Shown piece by piece: positions 62,438-64,000 of a DNA stretch of 64,000 nucleotides (position 1 is the stretch's first letter; each line of letters starts with the position of its first letter). The stretch is from Nocardioides nitrophenolicus. Lineage in GTDB: Bacteria > Actinomycetota > Actinomycetes > Propionibacteriales > Nocardioidaceae. The DNA is taken from contig NZ_JAFBBY010000001.1 in the NCBI RefSeq assembly GCF_016907515.1, positions 4,278,001 through 4,342,000 of the forward strand, given 5' to 3'. Below the pieces are notes generated by a model. The model saw only the letters and a program-made list of their open reading frames with translations. It was not told the DNA's origin and searched no databases. Both the position numbers and the translations under genes were made by a program.

Positions 62438-62542
62438 GAAGGGAGCAGCTTCCTCTTCGCGGACGGCGGCCCCATGCCGCCGTACCCATGAGTAGCTGCA
62501 CTCTGCCCTGAGCGTGATGCCGGACACAAGGAGGTGCCCTAC

Positions 62543-62548
62543 TACGCT
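62543..62548 (+). promoter_or_regulatory. -10 box for lpdA (TACGCT)
   Basis: It ends 6 bases before the GTG start, which supports this GTG over another 21 bases upstream that overlaps an AAGGAGG. Confidence 0.5.
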
Positions 62549-62554
62549 GGTCGC

Positions 62555-63955
<1,401 letters not shown>

Positions 63956-63968
63956 CAAACGCCCAGGT

Positions 63969-63990
63969 CAGAGCCTATGAACAGGCTCTG
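63969..63990 (+). terminator. Probable terminator of lpdA
   Basis: A perfect 8-bp stem (CAGAGCCT/AGGCTCTG) with an ATGAAC loop, 13 bases after the stop; no T run is visible. Confidence 0.55.
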
Positions 63991-64000
63991 GGTACACAAT

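Overview
The window is chromosomal DNA from a very GC-rich actinobacterium. Gene content and protein style (CIRCE-controlled solo groEL, HtaA/Hmu haem uptake, DtxR/IdeR-type iron boxes, a KstR-like box, many leaderless GTG/ATG starts with TANNNT -10 boxes) fit Nocardioides or a close relative in the Nocardioidaceae. This placement is inferred from the sequence alone. I see no rRNA, tRNA, CRISPR array, transposase or phage gene. The only mobile-looking DNA consists of small palindromic repeats.

Layout. 1-3.4 kb: a partial ECF sigma factor with its YCII/DGPF partner, a steroid/fatty-acid-type CoA ligase behind a KstR-like box, and an OsmC protein. 3.4-7.6 kb: an SGNH hydrolase, groEL with two CIRCE operators and a strong terminator, a small unknown protein and a LysR regulator. 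7.8-11.5 kb: a large secreted GH106-like glycosidase under a LacI-type operator. 11.5-16.8 kb: a mini HTH protein, a small membrane protein, a NarL-type two-component system, a 151-bp inverted-repeat element, and a TetR gene coupled to a rare SDR-alpha/beta hydrolase fusion. 16.8-20.6 kb: accessory genes for a molybdenum hydroxylase (MocA-, CoxD-, CoxE- and XdhC-like) without the enzyme itself. The XdhC gene carries an in-frame palindromic insertion. 20.6-27 kb: a GAF regulator, CaiB CoA-transferase, MaoC hydratase, adenosine deaminase, a C39-like protein, a uridine-kinase-like protein and an M19 dipeptidase. 27-31.7 kb: deoC with an active and a catalytically incomplete aldehyde dehydrogenase (a split ALDH16-like pair), a PH-domain membrane protein and an FKBP lipoprotein. 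31.7-36 kb: phosphomannomutase, aldo/keto reductase with MerR, SRPBCC and VanZ-like proteins. 36-40.4 kb: two SDRs divergent from a flavin monooxygenase-TetR-hydrolase operon.

40.6-54 kb is the most distinctive part, a large haem-iron acquisition locus. A six-gene overlapping operon (hmuT-hmuU-hmuV-membrane-anchored NCS-like protein-HtaA-HtaA) runs leftward and ends at a strong hairpin, followed by a TetR gene and a haem oxygenase. Divergently, a small secreted neocarzinostatin-like protein and a 1207-residue protein with two HtaA modules, a propeller-like core and Ig-like domains run rightward. Iron boxes precede hmuT, the neocarzinostatin-like gene and hmuO. The simplest model is that surface and secreted HtaA proteins, possibly helped by the neocarzinostatin-like proteins, capture haem and pass it to HmuT-HmuUV, after which HmuO opens the ring in the cytoplasm.

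54-64 kb: a WYL regulator divergent from a DrrAB-type exporter, a Uma2 nuclease-fold protein, a DUF2332 protein, purine nucleoside phosphorylase, a secreted propeller protein with an operator touching its start codon, a gamma-glutamylcyclotransferase-like protein, a secreted subtilase and dihydrolipoyl dehydrogenase. Three families of short palindromic repeats lie almost entirely between genes, mostly between convergent ones.
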